From NCBI RefSeq assembly GCF_000276665.1, contig NW_004955473.1:2691833-2755832 (forward strand): a stretch of 64,000 nt of DNA. Direction: 5' to 3'. Made by a program: the position numbers and the translations under genes. Numbering within the stretch: the first letter of the stretch is position 1; each line of letters begins with the position of its first letter. Source of the stretch: Chinchilla lanigera. Lineage: Eukaryota > Chordata > Mammalia > Rodentia > Chinchillidae. The notes under the pieces were generated by a model that searched no databases, was not told where the DNA came from, and saw nothing but the letters and a program-made list of their open reading frames with translations. This document shows, piece by piece, positions 23,379 to 34,900 of the stretch.

Positions 23379-24059
23379 AGTAATAGGATACGGGTTTTAA
23401 ATTTTGTAGCTTATGAGTCATGGAACTGTCAGTCCCAATCTAAGATTGAAGATAAAACTTTGACAGATAGAAGTAATTTGAGAGATGTTTCTCCTTTGTA
23501 ATTAGAAAAGTACTTTGTCTTAAGTTAGAAATAATAGAACTTAAGGGAGAAGGACTGTGATTGTTGTTAATTGGTTTTGTTTAACTGAGAGGGAAAATTT
23601 ATTAATACTCTAGGAATTGCTCTTGATAAGTCCTCACATTTATTTCTTAACACCCTAATTTGGGTCACTGGTTGCTTGCCCAACACCTGTTTGTCTGCAT
23701 GGCTTCCAGGACGGTTCCCTCACCTTTTACCCTCCCACTGCCAGTCATGTTAGCGTAAGTTTGGAAGCATGGCTAGAATCTTTTTACACAGCCATAGTCA
23801 CGATTTTTTTTACTGACCTGTGGGGATGCCATCAAGCACTTTGCAGGACATCTTTTAGTGTGTAGCAGCAGCATAGCTGAACTCCATTCAGTGTGGTAAA
23901 TGCCATCTGTTATTCACTGTATCCTAGCTTCTCCATATCGGTATAATTGGCGGTTTGCTCTTTCGGTATATTATTGAGAAGGGATGGATAATCTCATACT
24001 ATGAAACCGGCAAATCACAGTGCTGTGGGGATTCAGAGAAAAGAGAGAGAGCAGTTTCT

Positions 24060-24250
24060 TAACATTCTGGGTTCCGTTGTCTGGTGCTCTTATGCATCAT
24101 TAGATGTTTAGTGGCATCCTTGGCTTCTACCCACTAGATACTGATAATATTCCCCTTCCTCTGGTTGTGACGAACAAGAGTATCTCCAGAAATTGCCAAA
24201 TGGTCCATGGGGCATTTGAAGAATCCCTTCTGGTTAAGAAGCACTGAGTT
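24060..24250. mobile_element. hAT-type non-autonomous element fragment
   Basis: The run from 'agatgtttagtggcatcctt' through 'tctacccactagatactga' to 'ctggttaagaagcactgagt' matches a common old mammalian hAT-Charlie family. Ends are not defined. Confidence 0.5.
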
Positions 24251-24301
24251 AGAGGAGCTAGGTTGTGGTAGTGTTTGATTCAGTTCTTAAAGAATGGGTA
24301 G

Positions 24302-24404
24302 CGGGGCTGGGGATTTAGCTCAGTGGCAAAGTGCCTGCCTGGCAAGCGCAAGGTCGTGAGTTCGGTTCCCAGTACCGGAGAAAAACAAAAACAAACAAAC
24401 AAAA
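24302..24404 (+). mobile_element. Young full-length ID SINE with 13-bp TSD
   Basis: Head GGGGCTGGGGATTTAGCTCA, B-box region GTGAGTTCGGTTCCC, end AGTACCGGAGAAAAAC and an A/C-rich tail. Target-site duplications AAAGAATGGGTAG at 24,289-24,301 and 24,405-24,417 are identical, showing recent insertion into the RAP2C 3' intron in the sense direction. Confidence 0.95.
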
Positions 24405-24705
24405 AAAGAATGGGTAGGATTTGAGGGACTGAGAGGCGGTAGAGTTATTTCCAAACAGATGGAATTCAAAGAAGTACGATACCCTAAAATATTCTGTCCA
24501 TTTTTGAAAGGAAGGGAGGAGGTGATTAAAATTATCCCTTCCATGTGACAATTCAGTGTAGCCTCTGTCAAATAGAACTTTTAAATGATGATTTTTAAAA
24601 GATTCCTACATGTCATTCCAGTATTGATGAAAGGTATAAAAAAGGAAAATGGGGTGGGGAGTGTTTTTCACCTCAGACTGAAGGTCTCCTGCAAGATTTT
24701 ATACC

Positions 24706-25062
24706 ATTTTCCTTACTTATTATGGAATGGGTTTTCTCAAGTGGAGTAAATGGTGCATAAGAGTACCAAACACCAGGAAGCAAACTGAAAGAACAAAGAT
24801 CATTATTTATGTCTGCCCCAGTTCATTATATATGTCAGCCTGAAGAAAAAGGGAGACTCTTGATTCAAGACTAGCACATCATTTCACGTGGCAGCGGAAT
24901 GCCTGGGATGTTAACAAAGGCTCCTGAAAGGCTGGACTATCTATGAATGCCATTTTACTGTAGCTGGACTTACTGTTTCTAAATACAGTGGAATTGATTA
25001 GCATTTTCAGAGGGTTTTTTAATAAATAACAATGTAGAATCAGAATAGCTTAGTCTGTTTCC
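24706..25062 (+). repeat. Left arm of a diverged inverted repeat
   Basis: This segment matches the reverse complement of 26,440-26,762 along most of its length, by eye at roughly 80 percent in the best part. Shared blocks include ACTGAAAGAACAAAGATCAT, CTGAAGAAAAAGGGAGA-like text and GAATGCCTGGGATGTTAACA. The left arm also has a 23-bp extra segment near 24,814-24,836 that looks like a small tandem duplication. The repeat family is not recognised. Confidence 0.8.
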
Positions 25063-26439
25063 CAGCTTTTTGTAGATATGATATGCTGGGAGTTTAGCAT
25101 GTACAAAGGAAAAAAAATCCTTAATATCAAATCCTACCATGTGCTAGCATTTTCATATCCAAGTTAAACATTGATCATATCAATAAAACACTGGGCTGGA
25201 ATTCTGTTGTAAAAGTTGCAGTTTTGTTCGATATTCTTGTGTTCCTGCCCTATTCTGCATATCACTTTGAGTGGGGTTGGGAGGAATGGCTTAACTAAAA
25301 TGCTCCTCTGACGTTCAGTTTTCATGGTGCCCCCCAGAGGAAAGCAGAAGTCTTGGATAGAGGAAGAAGCATGCTCTGGGGTCGTGTGTGCCTTGAGGGC
25401 CTACAGTATGCGTGGAAAGGGAAGAGCAGAGCTGCTTTGCCCTCTCCTCCACCCTTCATTTGCAAGATTTTCACTGATCCCCAAAATGTTCACTGTTCAA
25501 AGTGGATGGGTGCCTAGTTATACCTGCTCTGGGTGTGGAGGTGTCTCATAATTAGAACAACTCTGTATATCTGTTCCCTCTTTAATTGCTTCCTTTTTAC
25601 CTCAAGATTAGACTTTTATTGCAGAATAAAGTGAATATAAGCCATTCGGCTTTACCCCATTACCTCTCTGGCTTAGAATGAACCATCAGTAGAATTAACA
25701 AAAACTGTATCATGAGGCTGGAGAATTGCCACCAAGGAAATGTTCTAGCCATCCTACAGGAGAGAGTCTCCTTGTGGGATTTCTTCTCAGTGCAACTCTA
25801 CAGTTCAGAAGATAATGTCACTAGGAAAAATTAAAGTCCTGTCTGCTGTTGGAAGAACTTACCTAATCAAAAACATACTCCCCAATTCATTTGACTAGCC
25901 ACAATACTTGGAATACCACATTCAAAAAGTTCAGTGTGGACTTGATGGGAGTAGTACTTTTCTACTTGGTCTGAATCACAGTTAGAAGCCAGAATCTTCT
26001 CACTGGGGGCACACCGCTGTTTATCATCACTGGACCTTGTCACAATGTTTGGAATCTCAGAATTGAATTAATAGTAATTTAATATTTGGAGATTTTCGGT
26101 CTAAGATATAAGAAAAATAGCAAAGTTCTTCCTTTCTACCTAGGTTCACCACAGACTTTTAGCATGTATGTTTTCATTGAAGTGTGGATGCACCTCCATT
26201 CACGGAAAGGATTCGCCTCCATTCACGTTCTGTGTATTTGTAGTGGATGATAGGGAGCACTTTTGATGAGCTAGTCTTCCTTTCCTCTCCCAGTCAGTTT
26301 CATAAGTATCATGCACATTAGGACAGAGAAACAAAACTGAAGACATTTAACAAAAATGTAACCTCTATCAGATAATAGAATTTTTAACCTTGTATATTTT
26401 TTAAAACTTCCTTTGCTTAAATCCTTCCAATATCGTGTG
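25063..26439. other. Spacer between inverted-repeat arms, nothing recognised
   Basis: AT-rich sequence. A short tandem repeat of 'cctccattcacg' occurs near 26,190-26,227. No transposase-like frame is visible, so there is no direct support for one large DNA transposon bounded by the arms. Confidence 0.5.
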
Positions 26440-26762
26440 TCTAAAACAAGAAAAAGAATAAGTAACTCTGATTGCACATTGATTTAGAGAAAGAATGCTA
26501 CTAAGTATCATTGTATTTAGAAATGGTAAAACAAGTTAAGCTAAAAAGACATTCATAAACTGCCAAGCCTTTTAGGAACTGTTGTTAACATCCCAGGCAT
26601 TCTACTGCCTCCTGAAATGATGTGTTATTCTTGAATCAAGAATCTCCCTTTTTCTTCGGGCTGACATAAATAATGATCTTTGTTCTTTCAGTTCTGTGTT
26701 TGGCACTCTTGTATACCGATTTACCCACTTGGGAGACTGTAATTCATAATTTACTGAGGAAA
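26440..26762 (-). repeat. Right arm of a diverged inverted repeat
   Basis: The reverse complement of this segment aligns with 24,706-25,062; see that entry. About 1.4 kb of unrelated sequence separates the arms. If the intron is transcribed as proposed, the two arms could pair in the pre-mRNA. Confidence 0.8.
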
Positions 26763-27756
26763 AAGTTTGGGCTATTGTTTATTTTGTACTGTTAATGTTT
26801 TTTATTAGAAAAAAAAGTGAAACCAAGAAGTTAAACAAGAGTTTGAGTAGAATCTTCCAGAATTAAGATTTTTTTGGAGGTATCTTGCTGGAAACTTGAG
26901 AGTGAAAACAAGATTAACTTGTCTGCCCCTGTCTCATGGGCAGCAAGCAATAACTTTGCAGTGTGTGTGGATGTGGTATCCTGTGAAATAAAAAGTACTA
27001 ATTTGATCAGCTACTTTTAAAATTTCTGGGTTATTTTTCTAAATGAGTGAGAGTATTAATATACTGAAAATTTTGCTGTCTCCATGGAACAAGAATGTTT
27101 ACATTTTATGTTCTCTAAAATTCTAATATGAGAGACACTAGCCTTTTTGCTTAATGCAAACTTTTGATTCAGGATTACTGGAGAGAATTATAATTCCTTA
27201 TTCTCTTGGAAAATGGCCTGTATTGATACTTTGTTTAAAAGTATACCAAGTGCTAATATTATTCAGTCTGGATCCAGAGATTCTCTCTTGATTTCACTGG
27301 AGTGTGGTGAAATGTGGATGGGACAAAGGTGAACTGGGTTGTCTGGGAGAATGGGAGCTATGGATATATATATTCTTTTATTTTCTGTAGGTTAGGGTTA
27401 GTGTACTGGTTTATACTAATGTTTATTTTGGCACGATATGAATCATAACTACTTTCTTATTTGATTTCAGAGAATGCCTAAACTATGAAATCATCACATT
27501 TTATAAGCCTTCATATTTAGGAAACAAACATATTTGAAAATTTCAAGCTTTTTATGGTTATTTGGAAGAAATGTAGAATAAAATGTATAGGAAACTTATC
27601 CGAATGAATTGAAGAAAATGTACTCTGAATTACTGAAAAGTCATCATAATTGCATGTATGCAGTAATAAAATACTGTTGTGTTTAAGTTGGTATAGAAAT
27701 TTAGACTAAGCTGGAAAAACTTCCACAAAGGTCCTAGGCCTTCTAAAAGTGTATAA

Positions 27757-27853
27757 GGCTGGGGAGATAGCTCAACAGCCCACTGCGTGCCTGGCAAGCT
27801 CACGGTCCTGAGTTCAATATCCGGTGCAAAAAAAAAAAAAGAAAATCCTATAG
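27757..27853 (+). mobile_element. ID SINE variant with 10-bp TSD
   Basis: The head GGCTGGGGAGATAGCTCAAC and B-box region GTCCTGAGTTCAATATCCGG differ from the main young subfamily. AAGTGTATAA flanks it at 27,747-27,756 and 27,854-27,863. An A12 tail is present. It is in the sense direction in the RAP2C 3' intron. Confidence 0.85.
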
Positions 27854-29149
27854 AAGTGTATAAAATATTTGGGAAATGAAAATAATACCTGACATCCAAA
27901 TAGTCATTTTATAAAGTACTCTCACATATTACCTTATATGATATTTACAAGAGCATTTCCTGTGAGGAAAGTATTTTCATCACTGTTTTAATAGTGAGAA
28001 AGCTAGATTTGCCCAAGCTTAAATAATCCATGTCCTAATTAACAATTAACTTTAATGCCGAAAATCTTAATTTTAATTACAAAAAATGTTTGATAGTTTC
28101 TCAAGAGGAAAACTTTTTTTTCAAATATATTTAGGTGGCTGAATTTCAATAATGAGCAGAGCTGTGCTCCTTAAAATGTACCATGTTTATGATATAGCTA
28201 CTAGTAAAATGTTCTCTCAGGATCTTTGAATACTATAGAAGTGTAGTTGTCAAATGAAATTAAAATTATGCATTTATAAAGATTGGTACAGCCCCTAGAG
28301 ATCTTCTGCTGGTTTTGCCTGGCATTGTTTCATAGTTGCTATTCTTTTGTTTCTGGCTTTATGATAACATTTTTTATCTCCCACATTAAAAAGCAAACAT
28401 AATTCCATTCCCCTAGAAGCTATTCGGTGATTCAGCACAGCTGAAGGACGTTGTGTCTATAGGAATGATAGATTTTTTTCCCCCAGTATTAAATGGAAGG
28501 GCAGAAATCTATCAGCTACAAGAGCAGAGTCAGAGGAATCCCAATCACAGAAGTTCCTATATCTAAACAAGGCAGACCAGAGTGGGAAATGTGCACTGTG
28601 AACTGCTGTGGAGAGGCATCTAGCCAAACCAGGGCAGCTTGTAGGTGCTCAATATCTAAACTGATGAAGTCGCATCTTTTATTTTTAAATTCCAGAAAAA
28701 CTAGATTTTGGAAAATCTAACATACTGTCAAGGTAGCTCCTAATTACCTTGGATTTAATTCTAATACAGATAAAGTATGAAAAGATCAAGTTCAAGTTAG
28801 GGACACTGTTTGCCACAGCTTTTAAACTGTAAGATTATTCAAACCAGTATGAACATTTTTAAAATTACGTAAGTATAGGTAAAAAGTGGAATCCTTTTAA
28901 AACAAGCTAGAGTGGTTACACAGGCGTGGCATATTGTATCCATTGCATCGTTGCTGTGCTGCTACTGTTCAGTGGCTTTCCAGCATCACAGAAAATCATG
29001 TTTTCACCCAGACGGATGGAGAACACGATGAAATTCTACCTTAGGGTTCTTACGTTTGTCACCACTTCTGCACGGGTCTGTTGTCTGTTATTTTTTGCAG
29101 TTGTAATTTATATTTCTACATTTTTATGATGTGTTTATCTTAATTGCAG

Positions 29150-31625
29150 ATAAAACTCAGAGGAAATTTGCACAGATGCTGCTTTGGAGAACTTTACAAC
29201 CTGGGTTGCAGAACTGAGCCTTGGTAAACCTGTCTCTATTACAGCATGTTGCCATACATCTAATTAAGTGCTTAAGGTCTTTGGCCTTCACGATCCAATG
29301 ACCTTACACAGGAATGCTTAGCACGTTTACCATACGTTTAAAATCTGTTCTTTATCAATCAGTCCTTTTATAGCTTTCTAAGTTCTTATTGATGGTTAAT
29401 ATGCAAGGATTAATTTTTAATATTTTAATTGATGTCTTTAATCAGTTTCTCAACTTGTATTTATTAAACACTCAAACTCAGTATTACCTACTCAATGCCT
29501 TTTAAAAGAAAGTTATAATGGAGAAAAAAATTGAGCCTTAAACAAATGGTTACTTCTGTATATTACCTCGTACCAGTGCTTCATCCTATTTGTAAAATCT
29601 TTCTCCTTCAAATGGTTGGTTAATATTTTGAGACTTTGTTTACGTGTGGCAGTGTTGTAAAAAGAAACTAAAGATCACATTTTACCTGTATGGATGGAAT
29701 ATCCCTTTCCTCGAGTCCGGTTTGTGGTGTTTTTGTAATTAACATGTTCTGAAAGTTACAATTGATATTGGAAATCCACTGTACTTAGTTGAAGAGTTAA
29801 GTGTTTGATTCCATTAGGTTTTCACATGTGTTAATCTCATTTACAGCATTGAATTGCGGCAGTAACATTTTCCTTTCTGTGAAGTTCTAAATTTAGTTAT
29901 GACCTACTTAGTAATGCTTTTGAAAAGGGATATTGTATCCATGGTAAATTAATTGTGTACCTAAACAGAGATAGCTCAGCTTTGCCTGTCAGGCTTGTAA
30001 TTGACATCTAGTAGACTTCTGCACATGTAAAATTGAATTCAAGTAAAATCATATACACTTTCTAGTTCTTAATATTTATCTTTCTGAATAATAGTTTAAA
30101 GCAATATTTGTTAAAGTTTTCTTGCACTATCACACTTGCTTTTTAGTTATTTCTCAAGAAGCATGTTCGTAGTAGAGACAAAATCTGTGTAACAGGAGGG
30201 AAGATAGCACCAAGTCTCTGGGCTATTTTTTTATTTTTGCAAATGTGCATTCTAATAGCCATTGCCTTCCATGTTGTTTACCTAATCAGCACATTTTGTC
30301 TGAATACTTGAACATTTTAACAGTAACACAGGTCTAGAAACAGAAAGGAAACTTATAAAGAGTAATCTTTTGGTTCAGTTTCAGCATCATGACAGTGAGT
30401 GCTTTTCCTAGCAATGATTTTTCCATTGTGTAAGGTTGACAGTATTTTGCTGTCAGGTTTTTATTTGATTTTATTTGTGCTTTTAATTTGCAGAAGTTAG
30501 TAACCGCAGCTCACCTACTGCACCAAAGTTCTCGAATTTAGGAGCCCAGCTTTAGTCATTTGAACATGCTTCTAAGTAAAGTAAAACAAAAAACCAAAAC
30601 TATGCTTTTGACCTATAATAATAGCTCAATAACTTTGTCAAGGAAAGCTCTAATATATGCAGTGATGGCTTATGGAAGGGTGTGGCAGTTTTGGAATTTA
30701 TATTGTGTGTGATGTTCAAATAAAGTGATACCTACATTCATGTGCTTTATTGGTCACCATTAATGATTGAATAGAAATGGAGTAAACTTTGATTTCCTTT
30801 TTTTAAATCGTGTTGCATTTGATTCCTGATCAGATTCCCTCAAAATGAACTCTTACTCTTGAATTTTGAACTTTATGGTGAGATTGAAAAGATAAAGGCA
30901 ATCGAAACATTGTTCCTTATTTATAAACTGCTTCAAATGCATACTTAAGTTTGCACTTTAATACCCAACGTAAACCAAGCACTCATTTCAAGGTAGGTTA
31001 AGTGATTGTGTGTCACCTTTTTAGCTTTGTGAAATTCTAAAGGAATCAAGTAATTCACAATTAAGTTTTCCGAAGATTACTGATTTTTTGAAAGTGTTCC
31101 TTTCCTAGGAATATTGTTGTCTCTCCCCCCTCCCCGTCTCTCTCTATTACAGTGTTCATTGTCATTGACCTCAGCAGCAAATTTAACTTGAATTCACTTA
31201 GGATCGCAGGAATCAGGGGAAAGTGATTTTGAAAATGGTTTCTCCAGCACATTTTAAGAAAAGGGACCAAAAGTTATTTTAGCTTCCTCAATAGATTGCA
31301 TGTTGCCTACTAGAATAATAAATTAATATTAAATGCAATATATGTCTTGTCTTTACTATGGCATCTGTTTAGGAGTTGTTCAAATCACTGCAGTAGGGCT
31401 CTGCAAATAAAATCACGTAACCTGTTATCATGGATCTAATGTACTGTAACTTTATCAGTGAACGGTCAAAATCTCAAATAACAAGTACAAACATTGAACA
31501 ATTACCTATAAAGATTTGTAAAAGTAAATTTTTTCCGATAGATTTCATTCTTGTCATTTTGTAAAACGACCCTGCAGTCCACCTGTTTGTAACTTTTTTA
31601 ATAAAATAGACATCTGTATTACTGA
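29150..31625 (+). other. RAP2C: Probable RAP2C terminal exon (3' UTR)
   Basis: The acceptor TTAATTGCAG (AG at 29,148-29,149) opens a 2.5-kb AU-rich stretch free of SINEs and LINEs, in contrast with its surroundings. It contains several AATAAA signals (30,719-30,724; 31,317-31,322; 31,406-31,411; 31,600-31,605). The last is followed by T/GT-rich sequence and is the best end. Candidate microRNA seed matches include TGTTTAC at 29,637-29,643 and 30,275-30,281 (miR-30 family) and GCACTTTA at 30,953-30,960 (miR-17 family). Assignment as 3' UTR is inferred; there is no transcript evidence here. Confidence 0.65.
31600..31605 (+). terminator. RAP2C: Candidate final poly(A) signal of RAP2C
   Basis: AATAAA lies in TTTTTTAATAAAATAGAC, with a GT/T-rich region (gttggttgctttgatttcgt) 20-45 bases further on. 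Cleavage would fall near 31,620-31,630. Confidence 0.6.
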
Positions 31626-31732
31626 AGTTGGTTGCTTTGATTTCGTGTATTGCTTCTTGTTCTAGACTTGCTAATGTGTAAGTCTCTCTCGTAATTGATA
31701 GTTATTACTTTTTATCAAAACAGTAGTGTGCA

Positions 31733-31833
31733 GGGGCTGGAGATTTAGCTCAGCGGCAAAGCGCCTGCCTGGCAAGTGCAAGGTCGTGAGTTCGGTTCCC
31801 GGTACCGGAGAAAAACAAAAACAACAAAAAAAA
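31733..31833 (+). mobile_element. Young ID SINE with 16-bp TSD, just past RAP2C
   Basis: GGGGCTGGAGATTTAGCTCA head and CGGTACCGGAGAAAAAC end. Flanks AAAACAGTAGTGTGCA at 31,717-31,732 and 31,834-31,849 are identical. It lies about 100 bases beyond the likely poly(A) site. Confidence 0.95.
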
Positions 31834-32260
31834 AAAACAGTAGTGTGCATTACAGAGGATATTTAAACAAAAGTTAAATATTCACATATTTCCTTAGCTA
31901 CTATTTTGGCACACGTGGGGGAAAACTTAAATATGTCCTAAAGTAAAATATTTAATCCAATTGAATAACTCAAAAATTCAAATAAATCAAAAATTATAAA
32001 AAATGGGTAAAAATGAATGTATATAATTTGGCCTATAGGCAAAAAGTGCCTGAAATACAAATCTGTGGGCTGGGAAATGTCTTTGTACAGATGATTTCAG
32101 GAAACATTAAGCAGTATAATTTAATTGTGAAATACTAAATTAAGAAAATTCAGCACAATTTATTTGGCAAAATCTTTCGGTAAATAAAATAGTCACTTTA
32201 CTCATGGCCTAACCTGGGGTTTTTAGACTGTCAAACTGAGATTCTTTCAGTCTCTGTGTT

Positions 32261-32480
32261 TTTGGGCTTTTTGTGTTTATGCACTATTGAAGATTAAACC
32301 CAGACCCTCACACATGCTAGGCAAGCACTCTGGCATTGAGTGACATCTCCGATCCTTTTTGTTTGATTGATGTTTTGACACCCAATATTGCTAAGTGCCC
32401 AGGTTAATTTCAGACTTCCAGTCCTCCTGCCTCAGCCTCCTGAGTAGCTGGGATTATAGGTGTGCACAACTACACTGAGG
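32261..32480 (-). mobile_element. B1-ID composite SINE, reverse
   Basis: Read on the minus strand, a B1 part ('ataatcccagctactcagga'-like) precedes an ID part with 'gcttgcctagcatgtgtgag'. On the plus strand this appears as 'cacacatgctaggcaagcac' followed by 'cctgcctcagcctcctgagt'. Confidence 0.75.
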
Positions 32481-33049
32481 TAATCCCCGTGTTTTTTTTA
32501 GCTCATCAGTCCTTGAAGTTAGACAATTCTGCTCAAATGTATATGGACTGTGTTTATTTTTTACATAGTAAATGGACAGATTTATATACCTGAGTCATAC
32601 CATATAGAAATGTTACTGTCACATTATTGGTCTTTAGTGGGGTTCCAGCTGTATTACGTTGTATGAAGTGCTATCCTTGGAGTCCCCCTCCCTTTTTTAC
32701 AGTAAGCCATTCATTATTTCAGGGCCTTTTTTTTTCCACTAAAGGAGTAGAAACCTTTCATTTAGCAAGGTCAACATTTCTAACTGTATAAGAGGGAGGG
32801 GGAGGGAGGGAGAGAGAGAAGCAAGGTAAGAGCTAAGGGAATCTAGGCTGGTGAGCCTGATCTGCTTCGGACTCCATCACAGACTGGTCACCTTTCGCTC
32901 CTCCCCTCAGGCCTCTTCTAGTCATTGCTGGGAGAACATTTATCTTGTCTTCCTACTCCAGTATTTCGCATCTTGGGGTCAAGATGCGCGGCTGTAAGAC
33001 TTCGCTTTCAGATTTAAAGCAGGGATAATTTCTCAAGTACGCTCCTGCT
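32481..33049. other. Intergenic with a GGGA/GA-rich run
   Basis: No gene or clear interspersed repeat. Bases 32,790-32,820 form a purine run (gggagggggagggagggaga). Confidence 0.5.
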
Positions 33050-33185
33050 TTCACCTATATTTATCTCATTTGAAGTTTACTACAGTCTGGTGCTTTGGAC
33101 TTTATTGTCCTCATTTTATAGTGGATGAAACCAAGGCTCAGGGAAGTTGTGACTTAAGTTCATAAAGGCAAGGTCAAACTATTAA
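33050..33185 (-). mobile_element. MIR SINE fragment, reverse
   Basis: 'attgtcctcattttatagtg' followed by 'aaccaaggctcagggaagtt' and 'ataaaggcaaggtcaaact' follow the reverse MIR order. Confidence 0.55.
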
Positions 33186-34132
33186 AATGTTGAGAAAGGT
33201 CCTTTTGGAGAAGGTTTCGAATAAATTTATCACTGGATAAAGTCAAGTGGGAACTATTAAAATTATAAAGCTCGTGGAATCATGATAAAAAGCACACAGC
33301 AAAGAATAGCTGTTTTAAGCCAGTGTGACAGTCCATATGTAACAAGACGCTATAGGTCCTATTTAAAGATAATGTGTGTGTTATATTGCTAAGAGTTTAT
33401 GTAAGACATAAGCTATTTTCATTATAGCTATTTTTCACTGGAAAGGCAATGTCTTAAATCAGAGATTTGGCAGCCTTTGGCCACCAGGCAGAATCCAGCC
33501 TAGTTAGTGCCAAAAGAACTGTTGAGATTTAGCAGCTGTATCCTGGATCCATTGCAGGCTCAGCTGTACACTTTTCTGCCTAAACTTACAGTTTGAATAG
33601 GGGACCAGAAATGCAGCTGATCGCAGTCTCTTTATCACTGAAGAGCCCTACCCCTGTGATTGTAGGCATTGTCCTCTGTGACCCCCGCTACTCCACCCCC
33701 AAACCCAGTCATCCTGCTGTTACAATTTATGTTTTCTCTCAGAGTCCTGAGTTCCAGGGACTTTGCCTAAATCACCTTTCCATCCTCAGTGCTTGTGCCT
33801 ACTGCATTATAGGTGCTTGGTAAATATTTTATGAAATTACAGTCATAGAATCAGTAAGGCATTTTTGCCTTTCAAATGTACTAAGCAAGACATCCCTTGC
33901 TGGGCGTCCACACATTTTAGACAGTTTGAGAAATGCACTTTGTCCTCTCATCTTCCTCTGCCCTCTATAGAACTAGTGGTTTTGTTTATAATAGTTTTTA
34001 AACACACTTCTAAAGGAAATGTATACCACAGATAGCCTTTACAGACATACCGGGGCTGAACTGAAGGGCCTTGAGTCTAAGACTAAATTCTCTGAAGGGT
34101 CTAGAGACATGAATACACTCAAGAAAGAAATA
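33186..34132. other. Intergenic, old repeat traces
   Basis: Weak traces only: hAT-like text near 33,465-33,525 and a possible L2 3' end near 33,710-33,830 ending 'aggtgcttggtaaatat'. No coding signal. Confidence 0.4.
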
Positions 34133-34313
34133 CAGGTGTGGTGGTGCATGCCTGTGACCCCATCCACGTGGGAGGCTGAAGCAAGAGGATTGCAAGTTCA
34201 AGGTCAACGCAAGCAGCTTAATGAGACCTTGTCTCAAAATTGAAAAGGGCTGGGGGTGTAGCTCAGCGCTAGAGCACTCCTGGGTTCAGTCCTCAGGACT
34301 GCAATGTAAAAAA
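34133..34313 (+). mobile_element. B1-ID composite SINE
   Basis: B1 part from 'acaggtgtggtggtgcatgc' to 'gagaccttgtctcaaaa', then ID part 'gggctgggggtgtagctcag' to 'cctcaggactgcaatg' and a short A tail. Both Pol III-type heads are recognisable. Confidence 0.85.
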
Positions 34314-34399
34314 GGTATTTGCTGCCCCTGCCTAGGTTTCCAAAGCTTCCCTAGACCGGTCTCTGCCTCATTCCTTGGTGAGTCAGAGTCATGTTTGTA

Positions 34400-34900
34400 T
34401 TGAGACTAAAACCTTTCAAATATTTCCCCTCTACTGAGGCAACATTTCCTGTTCTCCCTCTGAGACATCCCTCACCTATACCCCGACAGTCAGTCCCTCT
34501 GCTTTCTCCTCCTCCTCGCCCCATCTTCTCATTGCACTACCAACTAACTTGGTCCGCATTTAACTAAACTTCCCTGCCCCTCCCTGTTTTTCTGTATGAA
34601 TCACAGTTTTACAAACACCGAAGCTATTGGAAGATTGTTTTTATTCTACTTCCTCCAACTTCCAAGAGTCTGCCTCCAACTCTCTCATCACCGGTTCTTG
34701 GAGACATTATCAGGTCCTCCCTACACCAATCTCAGGTTATCCTGTGTATGCCTTAGAATATCATTGATCTGTGCAGTATGCCGTGTAACCAGAACCTCCC
34801 TGAGGCCCCAGAAAGCCCTCCAGGAATTGGTTCCTAAGGTTCTACATACTTTCTCACTCATGCTGTCTGCCCCAGGGAATGCCCCTGGGTTTAGGAGTTT
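34400..34900 (+). mobile_element. L2 LINE remnant
   Basis: Pyrimidine-rich, strongly diverged L2-like text such as 'accagaacctccctgaggcc' and 'aggttctacatactttctca'. No frame is conserved. Confidence 0.4.

Larger units (their letters stand above)
20866..29149 (+). other. RAP2C: Probable 3'-UTR intron of RAP2C (8.3 kb)
   Basis: Bounded by GTTAGT at 20,866 and TTAATTGCAG ending at 29,149. The interior holds three ID SINEs, two B1-type SINEs, an old hAT fragment and an inverted-repeat pair (24,706-25,062 and 26,440-26,762). No other gene is seen within it. The intron is an inference from splice signals and the overall gene size (about 15 kb from CpG island to last poly(A) signal), which I recall is close to the human gene. 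Confidence 0.6.

Noticed and set aside
24302..24404. tRNA gene call on ID elements (A and B box present)
   Set aside because: The copies have A-rich tails and target-site duplications and lack tRNA cloverleaf pairing, so they are SINEs and not tRNA genes.
24706..26762. CRISPR array or bacterial-type system
   Set aside because: The repeats are a single diverged inverted pair in a mammalian intron, with no direct repeats of regular spacing.
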